A DNA stretch of 64,000 nucleotides from the NCBI GenBank assembly GCA_023374045.1, contig CM041780.1:96071005-96135004 (forward strand), in the 5' to 3' direction. Numbering within the stretch: position 1 is the stretch's first letter; each line of letters begins with the position of its first letter. Both the position numbers and the translations under genes were made by a program. This document shows, one piece after another, positions 25,926 to 35,978 of this stretch. The stretch comes from Limonium bicolor (lineage: Eukaryota; Streptophyta; Magnoliopsida; Caryophyllales; Plumbaginaceae). The notes beneath the pieces were generated by a model. It was not told the DNA's origin and searched no databases. It was given only the letters and a program-made list of their open reading frames with translations.

Positions 25926-26861
25926 AACTTGTAAAAAAAAAAAAACAGAAAAGAATGTGACTTATGTAGTTAACCCTAGGGTGTATAATGAAGGTAACCT
26001 AGGGTAAGATAGGCATTAAAACATGTCATACAATCATGTTAAATACTTAGTAGTTTGAAGTCAAATAAATAATTAACCGACATTACTAATGTGTTTAGGA
26101 TTCTCTCAAGGTGGAAATCAGTCGAGGCAAGGACCAAGGTATGGTTTTCTTGCAGTCTGTTGCCTACCGGTTTACACCGGCTTGTGTGTTGTTTTGTTTT
26201 CTGTGTGTTTATGACTTTGTAAGATTAAACCATGTAAAGAGTTTACAGTTGTTAAATATTATTATGTTGTTAATTATGCTCTCTCTTCCCATGTGAGTGT
26301 CTAGCAAGACTTGACCTATTATTGTGAAATGTTGTTGTGCTCAATGTTGAACTACTAATATGGGCTAACGGGGGAAGTGAGGAGTCCGGTCTGTTCCGGC
26401 CACGCGTGTGAGTATGGGAGTCGATGTCATAACCGGTTCGATTCTCTCTGTATGTTATGGTAAGTTTCCAATTTGGTTTCTAAACTTCCCTTTAGCTTAA
26501 CCAAGGCTATTTTACTGACTCACGTCGGGCCACAGGGGCATACTATGTGTTTTGTTTCGGTGTGCTTGGATCACTATATCCGGGCACCTTGTGTTAAGTT
26601 AACCGTTCAATCTAACCGGACGGTAACGAGTTATGTAACGAGCTAAGTATGAGCGTGGCAACATTCTCGAAGCTCTCAATGGGGACTAACTGTGTTGGTT
26701 CTCTTCCTAAAAGGAACTGTATGTGTGTGATGTGTGTTATGGGTGTTAATACCTTGTTATGTTATATATGTATGTGTTGTGTGTTTTAAAATATATATCA
26801 TGTCATCATGACAATTGGTTGCGCGTATCCCGGTAGTCGATGGGCTGCGCGTTAGCCATAC

Positions 26862-26907
26862 CAGCAAAGGTGCTGACCCCCTCGGGGGCTCCATATTTTT
26901 ATTGCAG
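26862..26907 (+). other. Double hairpin and acceptor-like site, chromovirus 5' LTR
   Basis: Stem CAGCA/TGCTG (26862-26866, 26871-26875) is followed directly by CCCCC/GGGGG (26877-26881, 26884-26888), then TATTTTTATTGCAG ending at 26907. The pyrimidine tract plus CAG fits a plant 3' splice site. A matching 5' site is AG/GTAAGG at 24365-24370. Splicing between them would remove about 2.5 kb of leader, including the palindromic cassettes. Confidence 0.55.
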
Positions 26908-27277
26908 GATGAGGATCGAAGAGGCAGAGTGGCTCTAGGTCCTAGAGAGTAGTTTACTTTTGAAGTACTTTTGGATGTTTGCCCGGGTTGCGCCTGTGCA
27001 CCCGTGGCGTATTATATACTTGTTGGTGACGGTTTACAGTGAAGTATACAGTGAAGGATTTTGTAAATACTCGGTATTATATTGTTATATATATGGTTGT
27101 TAGTTCTATGCTCGGGAGTCTGATCATCAGACCGGTACAATTGTATTTATTCAGCCTTGTTAGCCACGTGGGTGGTTGACGGCATTGTAGCACCAATCGT
27201 TTAGTTATCGTTTAGTTGTTTATTTTCCGCTGCGATTCCAAGTATAGTTATGTGCGTAGTAGGGGTGTTACAAAAAG

Positions 27278-27303
27278 TGGTATCAGAGCGAAGTATCGCT
27301 CTG
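27278..27303 (+). other. Primer binding site (initiator tRNA-Met) with stem-loop, chromovirus
   Basis: Five bases after the LTR end, TGGTATCAGAGCG begins at 27278. CAGAGCGA (27284-27291) and TCGCTCTG (27296-27303) form a perfect 8-bp stem around the loop AGTA. The family A primer site has the same stem with A-T exchanged for T-A at the eighth pair. Confidence 0.9.
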
Positions 27304-28164
27304 ATGACTAGAATACCGAGCTTAGGGATATACCGAGTTAGGAAACCTAACTACAGATACCTAAGTGAACAGATTTGGAAAGGTTAACCACTAACTAAGT
27401 GTGGAGATACCTTATTATCGGGAAGCGTTACGATCGTTGGACCGATAAGTGTGCAAGCATGATGCTAATGAGATGTTCATATGAATTCAGATGTCAGGTA
27501 GACCGCGAGGTCGAGGCCGCGGGCGCGGTACTGGAGATATGGGTGACCAGGGCGATGATACTACGGCCCAGACTATGGCTGAGGCAGTTGCAGCCGCCGT
27601 AGCCCCAGATGGTACCCCAGTTAGTTGCTGCTATACAGCAAGGGCAACAGCCCGGAGTTCAGCCACCACCACCACCGCCACGAGAGACCAATTGGGTCAA
27701 GGCGTTGGCTGATCTGAGGCCGCCTTCATTCAGTGGGAGACCGATCCCCGTAAGCTCGAGGCATACATCTCCGAGATGGAGACCGCCTTCGAAACCCTAG
27801 CACCACCTGAGCAGGTCAAGGTACGACTTGCTGCTTACTACCTGAAAGGCTCGGCACAAAACTGGTGGAAGCTTGTGCGCGAGGGTAGAGTTGCTGATCC
27901 GACATTCCAGTGGAGGGAGTACACGGCTCTTCTGCGAGCCAAATACTACCCTATACATGTGCAAGAGGCCAAGCGCCTGGAGTTGGACAACCTGAGACAA
28001 GGGGATAAGATGACGGTAGATGAGTACTACTCAGCCTTCATCGGACTAACCACCTGCTACCGGATCTGGGTTACTCAGACCGGATCCTTGTGAACCGTTT
28101 CTACAACGGACTGAACTATCGCCTACGCTACGGCATGGGGCCTACTGGATATACCACCTTGCAG

Positions 28165-28257
28165 GTAAAGGAATTACAGTGTAATGTGAATAAGTGTGTA
28201 CAATGTGTTAATGTGATGTGATTATTTGGCGGGGCATAACTGACACCCTAAATATAG
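28165..28257 (+). other. Probable 93-nt intron in gag
   Basis: TTGCAG/GTAAAG opens and AATATAG/GAG closes an interval that contains in-frame stops and is poorer in GC than the flanks. Removing it joins codons for TTLQ and ECYHAAAIVE without a frame change and restores a Gag-like stretch. Splicing itself cannot be shown from DNA. Confidence 0.6.
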
Positions 28258-28515
28258 GAGTGCTATCATGCCGCTGCTATTGTGGAGATCACCGTCCGTC
28301 TGAGGGACGAGGAGAGTGCGCTCAAGCGCAAGGCTCAGAACGAGGGCCAAGGCACGCAAGGGCAGTGGGGAGGGAAGAAGAAGAAGTCATACCCCAGTCC
28401 CAGAAAGGACAGCAACAGGGTGGCAAGGGCCAGACCCAGACCACCACTGCTGATGAGCCTCTGCAGCTCACCTATGCGTATGCGGCCAAGCCCCTACGTT
28501 CTTACCCACCTAAGG

Positions 28516-28598
28516 GTAATTGTCTAAACCTGTGTGATGAGTTAGAGTATATGTTAATAAGTTGTGAAACAAGTATTAATGGTGTATTGTGATAGCAG
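28516..28598 (+). other. Probable 83-nt intron in gag
   Basis: The interval opens with AAGG/GTAATTG and closes with GATAGCAG/CTAGC. It is AT-rich with stops in all frames. Joining the flanks gives an uninterrupted frame (YPPK then ASTGSGPE) leading straight into the first zinc knuckle. Confidence 0.6.
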
Positions 28599-28939
28599 CT
28601 AGCACGGGCTCTGGACCGGAGCGCCACTATTACTGCAAGTGGTGCAACGGCGACCACCCCGGCAAGGACTGCAAGGGTAATGATGTTCAGTGCCGGTACT
28701 GTAAGAAGATGGGTCACCGCGACCATGAGTGCTGGCAGAACCCGAACAGTAGGAACTTCAGGCCCAAGGGGCAATGGAAGGGTAAGGCCACTGCGACCAC
28801 CGATGGCCAGAAGACGGCGAACCAGCCACCCCCAGATCAGAGGTACACGGAGTCCCAGAAGGGGAGGGGTCGGGGTCCAACAAGGCCACCCTGAATGTGG
28901 TGGACCGGTCTGAGGCGCCAGGGCCCTCTTCTAGACCAG

Positions 28940-29997
28940 GTACCGCCTAAATTGTTACTGAAATAAGTGTCTGCATACCGCATTTCATGCATGTGTGTGA
29001 GTGAGTTTAAATAAACAACCATGTGAGTGAGTAAATAAAGTATAGTGTGAGATTTACCTAATTAGAGTACTCTAAACTTAAAGGAACTTTCAATATATGT
29101 TATCCAATCCCACCCACACCAAACCCGAAGAAGCCACCATCAACATCACCGACTTCCATTGGAGCAATGTCAGGTCATCCAGCCAGGTATGATACTTTTA
29201 AATGGATACCTGACACCGGAGGCACAAATCCATATCATCAGACGATGCGACGAACTTGGAGCAAAACCAGGAGGGTTTTACACACCCGAATACCCGAACG
29301 GACAAGGATGGATGCAATTGAAGATGATGTGCATGGGTAAGGACTGGAACCCTTACACCAAGTCATATCAAGAAGTTCGAGCTGAAGATGGAGCAACAGT
29401 ATCAAGTATACCAGAGGAGTTCCATGCGGTCGTTAACCACGCCGTGGGAATTGCTCACAAGTTGAACGGATTCAATTCCAAGTGTAAAAGCAGATTTATG
29501 CATTGTAAACTTCTACCAGAAAGGTGGACGGTTGGGTATGCACCAAGACAAGGACGAGTCACCCGAGTCTCTAAGTAAGGGAGTACCCGTGGTGTCTTGG
29601 TCCATTGGTGATACCGCAGTGTTTGTGTATGGCGAGCAGAAGCGTGCTGACCTCGCAAGGAAGCTATTGCTAAAATCGGGAGATGTATTAATCATGGGTG
29701 GGCAATCAAGGATGCTATACCATGGCATCAGAAGATCAAACTGAATACCGCACCGTCGGCAGTGATCAATGCCACACACATGAAACCCGGACGTCTGAAT
29801 TTGACTTTCAGACAGTTTTAAGCCTTGTATAATTATGTGACAAACCAGTATGTATTAAGGATGTTGTAAGTGTGAATCATGGCGACAGTATAAGCCAATA
29901 AATGTTGTAAAAAGGAGTGTTAATGAATAAAGTGGAGTTGTTTGAAGCATATAAACCGTGTTGTTACCCAATACTTATTAGTTTGCCAATGAATTAG
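28940..29997 (+). other. 1058-nt GT-AG interval between Gag and Pol, holding the AlkB segment
   Basis: The donor is CCAG/GTACCG at 28940 and the acceptor GAATTAG/GCTG at 29996-29997. Removing the interval joins the Gag frame to the protease frame with no stop for at least 40 codons, to past the protease DSG. If it is retained, Gag stops at TAA 28948-28950. The interval contains AT-rich flanks (28951-29107 and 29822-29997) without coding signs, and the AlkB-like frame between them. The donor is only a moderate match to consensus. Confidence 0.5.
29159..29821 (+). pseudogene. AlkB-like 2-oxoglutarate/Fe(II) dioxygenase domain captured in retrotransposon
   Basis: AlkB-family enzymes use Fe(II), O2 and 2-oxoglutarate to remove alkyl groups from nucleic acid bases. 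Read with two one-base shifts (about 29481-29491 and 29731-29744), the segment gives about 220 residues in three consecutive blocks. The first (29159-29490) has GFYTPEYPNG and LKMMCMGKDWNPYT, which I associate with the plant ALKBH1-type group. The second has the iron ligands HQD (His 29541, Asp 29547) and, 60 residues after the first His, the His in LYHGIRR (29721). The third has the 2-oxoglutarate/substrate motif RLNLTFR (29792-29812) and a natural end FRQF-stop at 29819-29821. All expected catalytic residues are present. The start is unclear (TTG at 29159; similarity may begin near 29108). No intron is visible inside, so it may derive from a spliced mRNA. Confidence 0.88.
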
Positions 29998-30510
29998 GCT
30001 GTGCACTCGGAACGGGAGGTATACTGAGTGTCTGCAATAAGGCAGAAGCCGGCAAGAGCGGCACAATCCTCACCGGTACCTTTCCAGTGAATGGCGTGGA
30101 TGCATCGATCTTGTTCGACTCTGGAGCCTCACACACATCATTTCGCTATCATTTGCGAAGAGGCTGGGGTTAGATGGTGAAGAGATGCCAGACTTCGTGG
30201 TTACTCTCCCGTCGAAAGAGCGGATCGATGTACCCGCTACTACCGAGGTGCTATTGTTCGAATCAGGAGTGAAGAGTTTCCGATCGACTTGATAGAGTTC
30301 GACGGACTAGGCTTTGATGTGATTGTCGGGATGAACTGGTTGGAGCGGCACAAGGGCAGAATCCTGTGTGCCGAGCATCGACTGCTTCTTTCGGAGTCCA
30401 TCTGGGGTTACCATATCTTACCGCCAGAGGCCCAGGGAGCCTTCGACACAGATCATCACCGCCATGGCTATGTATCACGAGTTACGACGAGGGAGTGATG
30501 TATACCTCTG
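29998..30510 (+). pseudogene. pol: Chromovirus aspartic protease region
   Basis: The protease cleaves the Gag-Pol polyprotein. The frame from 29998 includes KSGTILTGTFPVNG and the active-site motif LFDSGASHT (Asp codon 30117-30119). A one-base shift near 30135 follows, then FDVIVGMNWLERHKG, the conserved C-terminal protease block of Ty3/gypsy elements. A further shift lies near 30370-30450. The frame is open directly after the acceptor-like AG at 29997, and there is no ATG close to its start, which agrees with production by splicing or read-through. Confidence 0.88.
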
Positions 30511-31340
30511 CTATGTCCAGGACATAGAGAGAGACCCTGAGTTCAGCCCAGATGTGCCGGTAGTGTCGGAGTTTCCTGACGTATTTCCTAAGGAACTGCC
30601 GGGCATGCCGCCAGCACGAGAGGTTGAGTTTGAGATTGATCTAGTTCCGGGCACCGGACCCATTGCGAAAGCACCTTACCGTATGGCTCCAGCAGAATGA
30701 CAGAGCTCAAGGAGCAGCTGAGAGACCTACTCGACAGGGCTTTATCCGCCCTAGTGTGTCACCATGGGGAGCGCCGGTCCTCTTCGTGAAGAAGAAGGAC
30801 GGTAGCCTCCGCCTGTGTATTGATTATCGGGAGCTGAATGCTGTGACGGTGAAGAACCGTTACCCCTTACCACGCATCGACGATCTATTTGATCAGCTTA
30901 GGGGGCATCAGTATTCTCCAAGATAGACCTACGTTCCGGATATCACCAGATTGCCATCCGTGACAGTGATATCGAGAAGACAGCGCTTTCAGAACTAGGT
31001 ATGGGCACTATGAGTTCACAGTTATGCCGTTTGGCTTGTCAAATGCACCAGCAAAGTTCATGGACTTAATGAACCGTTTGTTCCAAGATCAGTTGGACAA
31101 ATCAGTGGTAGTCTTCATCGATGACATACTTGTGTATTCGAAATCGAAAGGTGAGCATGAAAGCCACCTGAGAGATGTGTTGCAAACATTGAGAGGAATC
31201 AGCTTGTATGCTAAATTTTCTAAGTGTGAATTTTGGTTGAACCAAGTCATTCCTTGGACATGTGATTTCTGAGGCCGGGATCGCTGTTGATCCGGCAAAG
31301 ATAGATGCAGTGCGCACCTGGCCTAGGCGAAGACAGTTAC
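30511..31340 (+). pseudogene. pol: Chromovirus reverse transcriptase
   Basis: RT copies the element RNA into DNA. Visible blocks, in order: FPDVFPKELPGMPP at the N-terminal junction, [19 protein letters not shown] (about 30785-30841), [32 protein letters not shown] (31024 on), and the catalytic box [11 protein letters not shown] at about 31108-31140 with FIDD in place of YVDD, usual for gypsy elements. Frame shifts occur near 30700, 30910, 30990 and 31245. Domain order and length are normal, so only small indels prevent a complete product. Confidence 0.92.
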
Positions 31341-31890
31341 CGACATCAGGAGCTTCCTCGGTCTGGCAGGTTACTATAGGAGATTTGTGAAGGACTTCTC
31401 CAGTGTCTCGAGCCGATGACTTCCTTGATGAAAAAGGATGCACCGTTCGAGTGGACAGTCGACTGTGAGAGAGCTTTCGCGAGTCTCAAGGATGCTCTGA
31501 CATCTGCACCGGTTCTGACATACCAGACGGTCCAGATGGTTTTGAGGTCTATTGCGACGCATCAGGCAGGGGTATGGGTTGTGTGTTGATGCAACACGGG
31601 AAGGTCGTGGCTTACGCCTCCCGACAGCTGAAGAAGCATGAGGAGAACTACCCTACCCACGACTTAGTTTGGGGGGCCATTGTCTTCGCACTGAGATATG
31701 GCGACATCATTTGTATGGGGTAAGTGTGACGATTTATTCTGACCACAAGAGTTTAAAAGTACTTGTTCACTCAGAAGAGTTGAACATGAGGCAAAGAAGG
31801 TGGGTTGAGTTTCTGAATGATTATGACATCAATTTGCAGTACAAAGAGGGTAAGGCAAATGTGGTAGCTGACGCATTGTAAGTCGCCGAG
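31341..31890 (+). pseudogene. pol: Chromovirus RNase H
   Basis: RNase H degrades the RNA strand during reverse transcription. The region holds [14 protein letters not shown] (about 31548-31590, first catalytic Asp), [20 protein letters not shown], and [10 protein letters not shown] (about 31729-31760), ending with KANVVADAL near 31880. Shifts of one base are needed near 31420, 31535, 31690 and after 31881. There is a single gypsy-type RNase H, unlike the dual arrangement in the Tat element at the right end of the window. Confidence 0.9.
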
Positions 31891-32029
31891 CACACTCTCT
31901 CCATTCGCTAGTCTCTCATTACGGCTTGGTTGAAGAGGTGCGGAGTGCTCAGATGACGGATCAGTACATGATGGAGATTAGACAGAAGCTTATTGATGGC
32001 ACAATTCGAGGGTCAGAAGTATGACTTCA

Positions 32030-33140
32030 GACTCCACGATGATGACCTGTTAGGCTTAATGGCAGATTGTTATACCCAGGAGTAGAGTAGGCTGAAATGA
32101 AGGAGCGCATATTGAGTGAATCATTGTTCAATACTTGATCACCCCGGAGCTTCAAAATGTAAAAGTATGAAAAGATACTTCTGGTGGGCTGGAATGAAAA
32201 GGATGAAATGACTATGTGTTTGAGGTGTCTCACTTGTCAGAAGGTCAAGTTTGAGCACCGACGGCCTGGTGGTATGGTGCAGCCAATGCCAGTGCCGGAG
32301 TGGAAGTTCCATGACATATCTATGGACTTCGTAGTAGGGCTTCCGCCTACAAGGGGAGGTCTGAATATGATTTGGGTGGTAGTTGACCGACTGACCAAGG
32401 TGTCTCGATTCATTCCGATGAAGGACACCTGGAAAGTGGCAAGATTGGCAGAATTGTTCGATAAAGAGATTGTTAGACATCATGGTGTACCAAAGACGAT
32501 AGTATCTGACAGAGATACCAGATTCCTATCCAGATATTGGAAGTCTACACGAGAGGCACTTGGTACTGAACTGAAATTGAGTACGGCGTTTCACCCACAG
32601 ACCGATGGTCAGAGTGAGCGCACCATCCAGACACTTGAGGATATGCTACGTGCATGTGCACTTGACTTTCAGACCAGCTGGATTGATAAGTTACATCTGA
32701 TCGAGTTTAGTTACAACAACAGTTATCATGCATCGATCAAGATGTCCCCTTCCAGGCATTGTACGGTAGACCATGCCGCACGCCATTATGCTGGGATGAG
32801 TCGAGTGAGACGGTCTTATAGGACCAGAGTATCTTGAGCAAGTTCAGGCAGAAGTTCGCCAGATCAGGGCTAATATGAAAGCAGCTCAGGATAGACAAAG
32901 TCGTACGCAGATGTGCGCCGACGTGACCTGGAGTCGCCGTGGGCGATCAGGTATTTTTGAGATCGCCCATGAAGGGAGTATTTCGTTTTGGCCAGAAGGG
33001 CAAGTTGAGCCCAAAGATGTGGGTCCTTATGTTGTGACGGAGCGGATCGGCCCGGTAGCTTATAGACTTGACTTACCCGCCGAGCTGGCAAGGTACATGA
33101 TGTATTTCTGTCCCGCAGATGGGCTACGTGTGTGACAGTC
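32030..33140 (+). pseudogene. pol: Chromovirus integrase
   Basis: Integrase inserts the DNA copy. A zinc-binding HHCC region is visible around 32125-32240 (CLRCLTCQK). The catalytic core has Asp in DISMDFVVGLP (32324-32326), Asp in SDRDTRF (32508-32510) and Glu in GQSERTIQ (32616-32618). The last two are separated by exactly 35 residues, as in D,D(35)E enzymes. The C-terminal part keeps VGPYVVTERIGPVAYRL (about 33024-33075). The core frame 32184-32837 is open over 200 codons; small shifts lie before and after it. Confidence 0.93.
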
Positions 33141-33540
33141 AGTATATGCGCTTCAGTCCTGGAAGAGCTACTTATGAGAGTGGTACTCAGCCCGTCAGTC
33201 TGATAGGTAGTGTATGAGCTTAGCATGTCCAGTCGGATGGTGAGAATGGTGAAGTATTCTACATAGGGTGGTCTTCAGGCGAAGTCTCGCTAGATAGGCT
33301 GAATGTATTAGAGCCGGAGTTTCTCATCGTCTCAATGTGCTTCAGCCTGGAGGCTACTTTAGAGCCGGTATCAGTGAGATGTACGGATTCTGGACACTAA
33401 GACTGAGACACTCGCATAAGTCTGGAGACTGGTGAAAGTTCTCTGGTCTAACCAGGTAGAGGAGCCACTTGGAGCTGGAAGATAGATTGAAGGCGAAGTA
33501 CCCGTCTGTTTACTTCTTAGTGTTTGTATGTATAGGGTAC
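33141..33540 (+). pseudogene. pol: Chromodomain remnant after integrase
   Basis: Chromodomains at the integrase C terminus of chromoviruses direct insertion to marked chromatin. Translation of about 33420-33515 gives VKVLWSNQVEEP and, after a one-base shift, a stretch with R-LKAKYPS, which fits the end of a plant chromovirus chromodomain (VLW...ATWE...YP). The first half is badly broken by indels, so aromatic-cage residues cannot all be checked. Confidence 0.65.
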
Positions 33541-33550
33541 GGGCGTACCC
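33535..33550 (+). other. Hairpin upstream of chromovirus polypurine tract
   Basis: GGGTAC-GGGC-GTACCC is a perfect 6-bp stem at the end of the coding region, about 250 nt before the polypurine tract. It resembles the hairpin at 4195-4210 in family A. Confidence 0.55.
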
Positions 33551-33770
33551 CTATTTAAGGGGGGTAGAGCCGTTCGGTTATGTGTATGACATGTATTGTA
33601 TACATTGTCTGTGTTGTATTGTCATGTTGTTAATGTTGCAGACCGCTGAGTCTGAATGATGTTTTGTTGTTTGGACCATGTGTCCGATATGATGTAAGAT
33701 GTTGTTAATGTGATATAGAAGTGTTGTTAATATGTGTTCTCATGTTCTAATGTTTAAAATTATGTGGAAG

Positions 33771-33810
33771 TATGAACTTTGGGGACAAAGTTCTTTTAAG
33801 GGGGGTAGAT
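33771..33810 (+). other. Polypurine tract of chromovirus
   Basis: GGGGACAAAGTTC followed by TTTTAAGGGGGGTAGAT stands directly before the 3' LTR start TGAAATACCCC. It is the expected primer for second-strand synthesis. Confidence 0.9.
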
Positions 33811-34429
33811 TGAAATACCCCAAACCTAGTTATGTGTTTAAAACACCTAGTAGGGTGTAATAAGACTAAAAAGAGTCTTAGAAACCTTAGTAAACTTTAA
33901 ACGAAAGGAAACACAAATGTGCTTTAAAGTCAATAAGAGCTAAAATGTGCTCTAAGCTTGGGATAAACTTGAGTAAGACCTAATGAGCTTGCCAAGACCT
34001 CATTTATATACTAATGAACATATTAAACCAATTACCAAAGAAAACCAAGCTTGAAAACAAGTTAAAACACAAAATGTGCTTTAAGAAGTCTTAAAGCACA
34101 TTTTTGAAAATTGTCTTGTAAATGAGTTTTGAATGGCTAAATGTCCATCATTACTCTTAATATATATGTGTACTATATAGTATCACATTTGGGTGGCTAT
34201 ATTAGTGGGAAATCAAAAATTTCACTTCTATGTGCCTTGTATAGGTGATAGTACTTTTTATAAGCTAATTTGTAACATATGTTGTATTAAGTAATTAATT
34301 GACAAACAAGACTAAAACACCCCCACACTAATATAAGGGGCCGTTTTTATAAGGGTGTGACTCACCACTCTCTTATTAATGTATTAAGTAAGTAAAGATA
34401 AGTAAATAAGCTACCTTTTCCTTTTTAAG

Positions 34430-34437
34430 TATAAATA
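34430..34437 (+). promoter_or_regulatory. TATA box, chromovirus 3' LTR
   Basis: TATAAATA stands at the same place as 24045-24052 in the 5' LTR, with conserved flanks. Confidence 0.55.
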
Positions 34438-35978
34438 TCTCTTAAAAGCAAATCTATCTTCATTCTCTCATTTCCCTTCCTTGCTCACACGGTTTCCCAC
34501 TCATCTCCTCCCTTCTTCATTGTTCTCTCACGGTAATACCACTATCACCATTAGAGCTCCACCTTTGACCACTTGCTAATCAAGCTCACTTGTCCAAATC
34601 AAAACAAATACCACCAATCTCTTCCTCTCATCAAACTCTTCATTCCTATCTTCTCAAAACTCCAAGAGCTCCATTTCGGTGCCAAGGTGTTCCACCTTGA
34701 AGGAGTTTGAGCTTGTATTTTGACATATTATTACTCTCCTTGGATTCTAGGTAAGGAATCTCAAATAAAAACTTCCTTTCCCCCTTTTTTGCCATGTCCG
34801 AAAATATACATTGAAAGAGCTTCTTGTGTGACTTTGTTCTAGCTTCATTCCAACTCTTCATGGACTAGGTGGAGTCCTCTCTTGCTATATATTCAAACTC
34901 TCTTCAAGATCAAGGTAAAACAACTACATTAATACTTTTGAAACAATGTCAAATTAGGGTTTACAATGAGATGAAGCCTATAGCTGAATACTCATTATAA
35001 AGTTTGTATATTGTTTAGAATTTGTCAAAGAATCAAGTACTCTATTGGTTTCTAAAGGAAACAAGAAAGAAGTTATTTTGCAAAAGAGGTAAATCTACTA
35101 ACCTAATGCTATTTTAATTCCTTAGGAGAAATGAGCTTATAAATGCTTATTAAAACTACCTAAAGAGCCAATGGGAATGACTTAGTAAAGTGTTCTCAAG
35201 AGCTTAGTAAAAGGCATATGTGTGTGTTGAGTGTATTTGCAGGTTAAAGGCATATGTATGGTGGAAATTCAGTGTTTATGATTTAAGCACTTTAAGGGCC
35301 TAAGAGCCATGCATTTTAAGGGCCTAAGTGCCATGCAATTTAAGTTATGCACCATATTGTGATGTAGTGTGAATTTGGTGAAGTTGTGTAAGAAAGTGTT
35401 CTTGGTGTTCTTAGTGTTCTAGGATGATTAATGATGAAAATGATGTGCTAAGGTGTAACAAATGCTAGGAGAAACTATGTCGAAATTTAGAAAATGCATA
35501 AGGAGTTCATGATGTTGTAAAGGAATTTTGATGAACTAGGAAGTGTTCTAGAGTGTAATTAGGACTTAGGCATGATCTTGAGGTTTTAGTATGTACCAAA
35601 GTCATTTTGGACTTAGGTAAAGACTTAGGCAAACTTTGGTAAACTAAGGAGGATGTATGAACTTGAAAAAGGATTTGAAGTAATGATTTAAGGAGTTAGT
35701 TGTGAGAGATGGTGCTTGGGAGATGATGTTAAAACAGGAGAAAGTGTTTTGGGATAGTAGTTACCTTAGGTGAGAAACACCATCTAGGAACCTAGTATAA
35801 AATAAACATAAGTGTTAAGGAATTTTACAAGAAATAAGTAATGGTTTAAGGAGTTAGAAAATGAGCTTCATGGATGTTGTATGTGGATATAAGGTTACCA
35901 ATGTTTGTTAGAAAACATTAAGAGGCCTTAGGAGAAGTTTGGTGAAGAATTGGCAAAGTTTGAGTAAGTTTAGAAGGC

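Larger units (their letters stand above)
20014..27272 (+). mobile_element. Chromovirus 5' LTR, interrupted by a solo LTR
   Basis: The first 19 bases (20014-20032) are separated from the remainder (23442-27272) by a 3404-bp insertion flanked by CCTAG on both sides. Without the insertion the LTR is about 3850 bp, compared with 3844 bp for the 3' copy. It contains a TATA box at 24045, a pyrimidine-rich leader start around 24075, a donor-like AG/GTAAGG at 24365, five palindromic cassettes at 25594-25925, and a double hairpin plus acceptor-like CAG at 26862-26907. Confidence 0.92.
27491..28950 (+). pseudogene. gag: Chromovirus Gag with two CCHC zinc knuckles, frame-broken, with introns
   Basis: Gag forms the particle that packages the element RNA. 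Translation probably starts at the ATG at 27491 (MSGRPRGRGRG), giving an Arg/Gly-rich then Gln/Pro-rich N terminus. The retrotransposon Gag core follows (27776-28164, with LKGSAQNWW and a WREYTALLRAKYY stretch). A basic linker and two zinc knuckles come next: a variant CX2CX3HX4C at 28633-28671 and a canonical CX2CX4HX4C at about 28690-28732. Frame shifts of one base occur near 27610, 27735, 28065, 28392 and 28870, mostly in homopolymers. Two GT-AG intervals (28165-28257, 28516-28598) keep frame when removed. The frame ends at TAA 28948-28950, just inside a third interval. Confidence 0.85.

Noticed and set aside
29159..29821. AlkB segment as part of an integrated plant RNA virus
   Set aside because: No methyltransferase, helicase or RNA polymerase motifs surround it. 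Its wording is that of plant nuclear AlkB proteins, and gag and pol flank it on the same strand.
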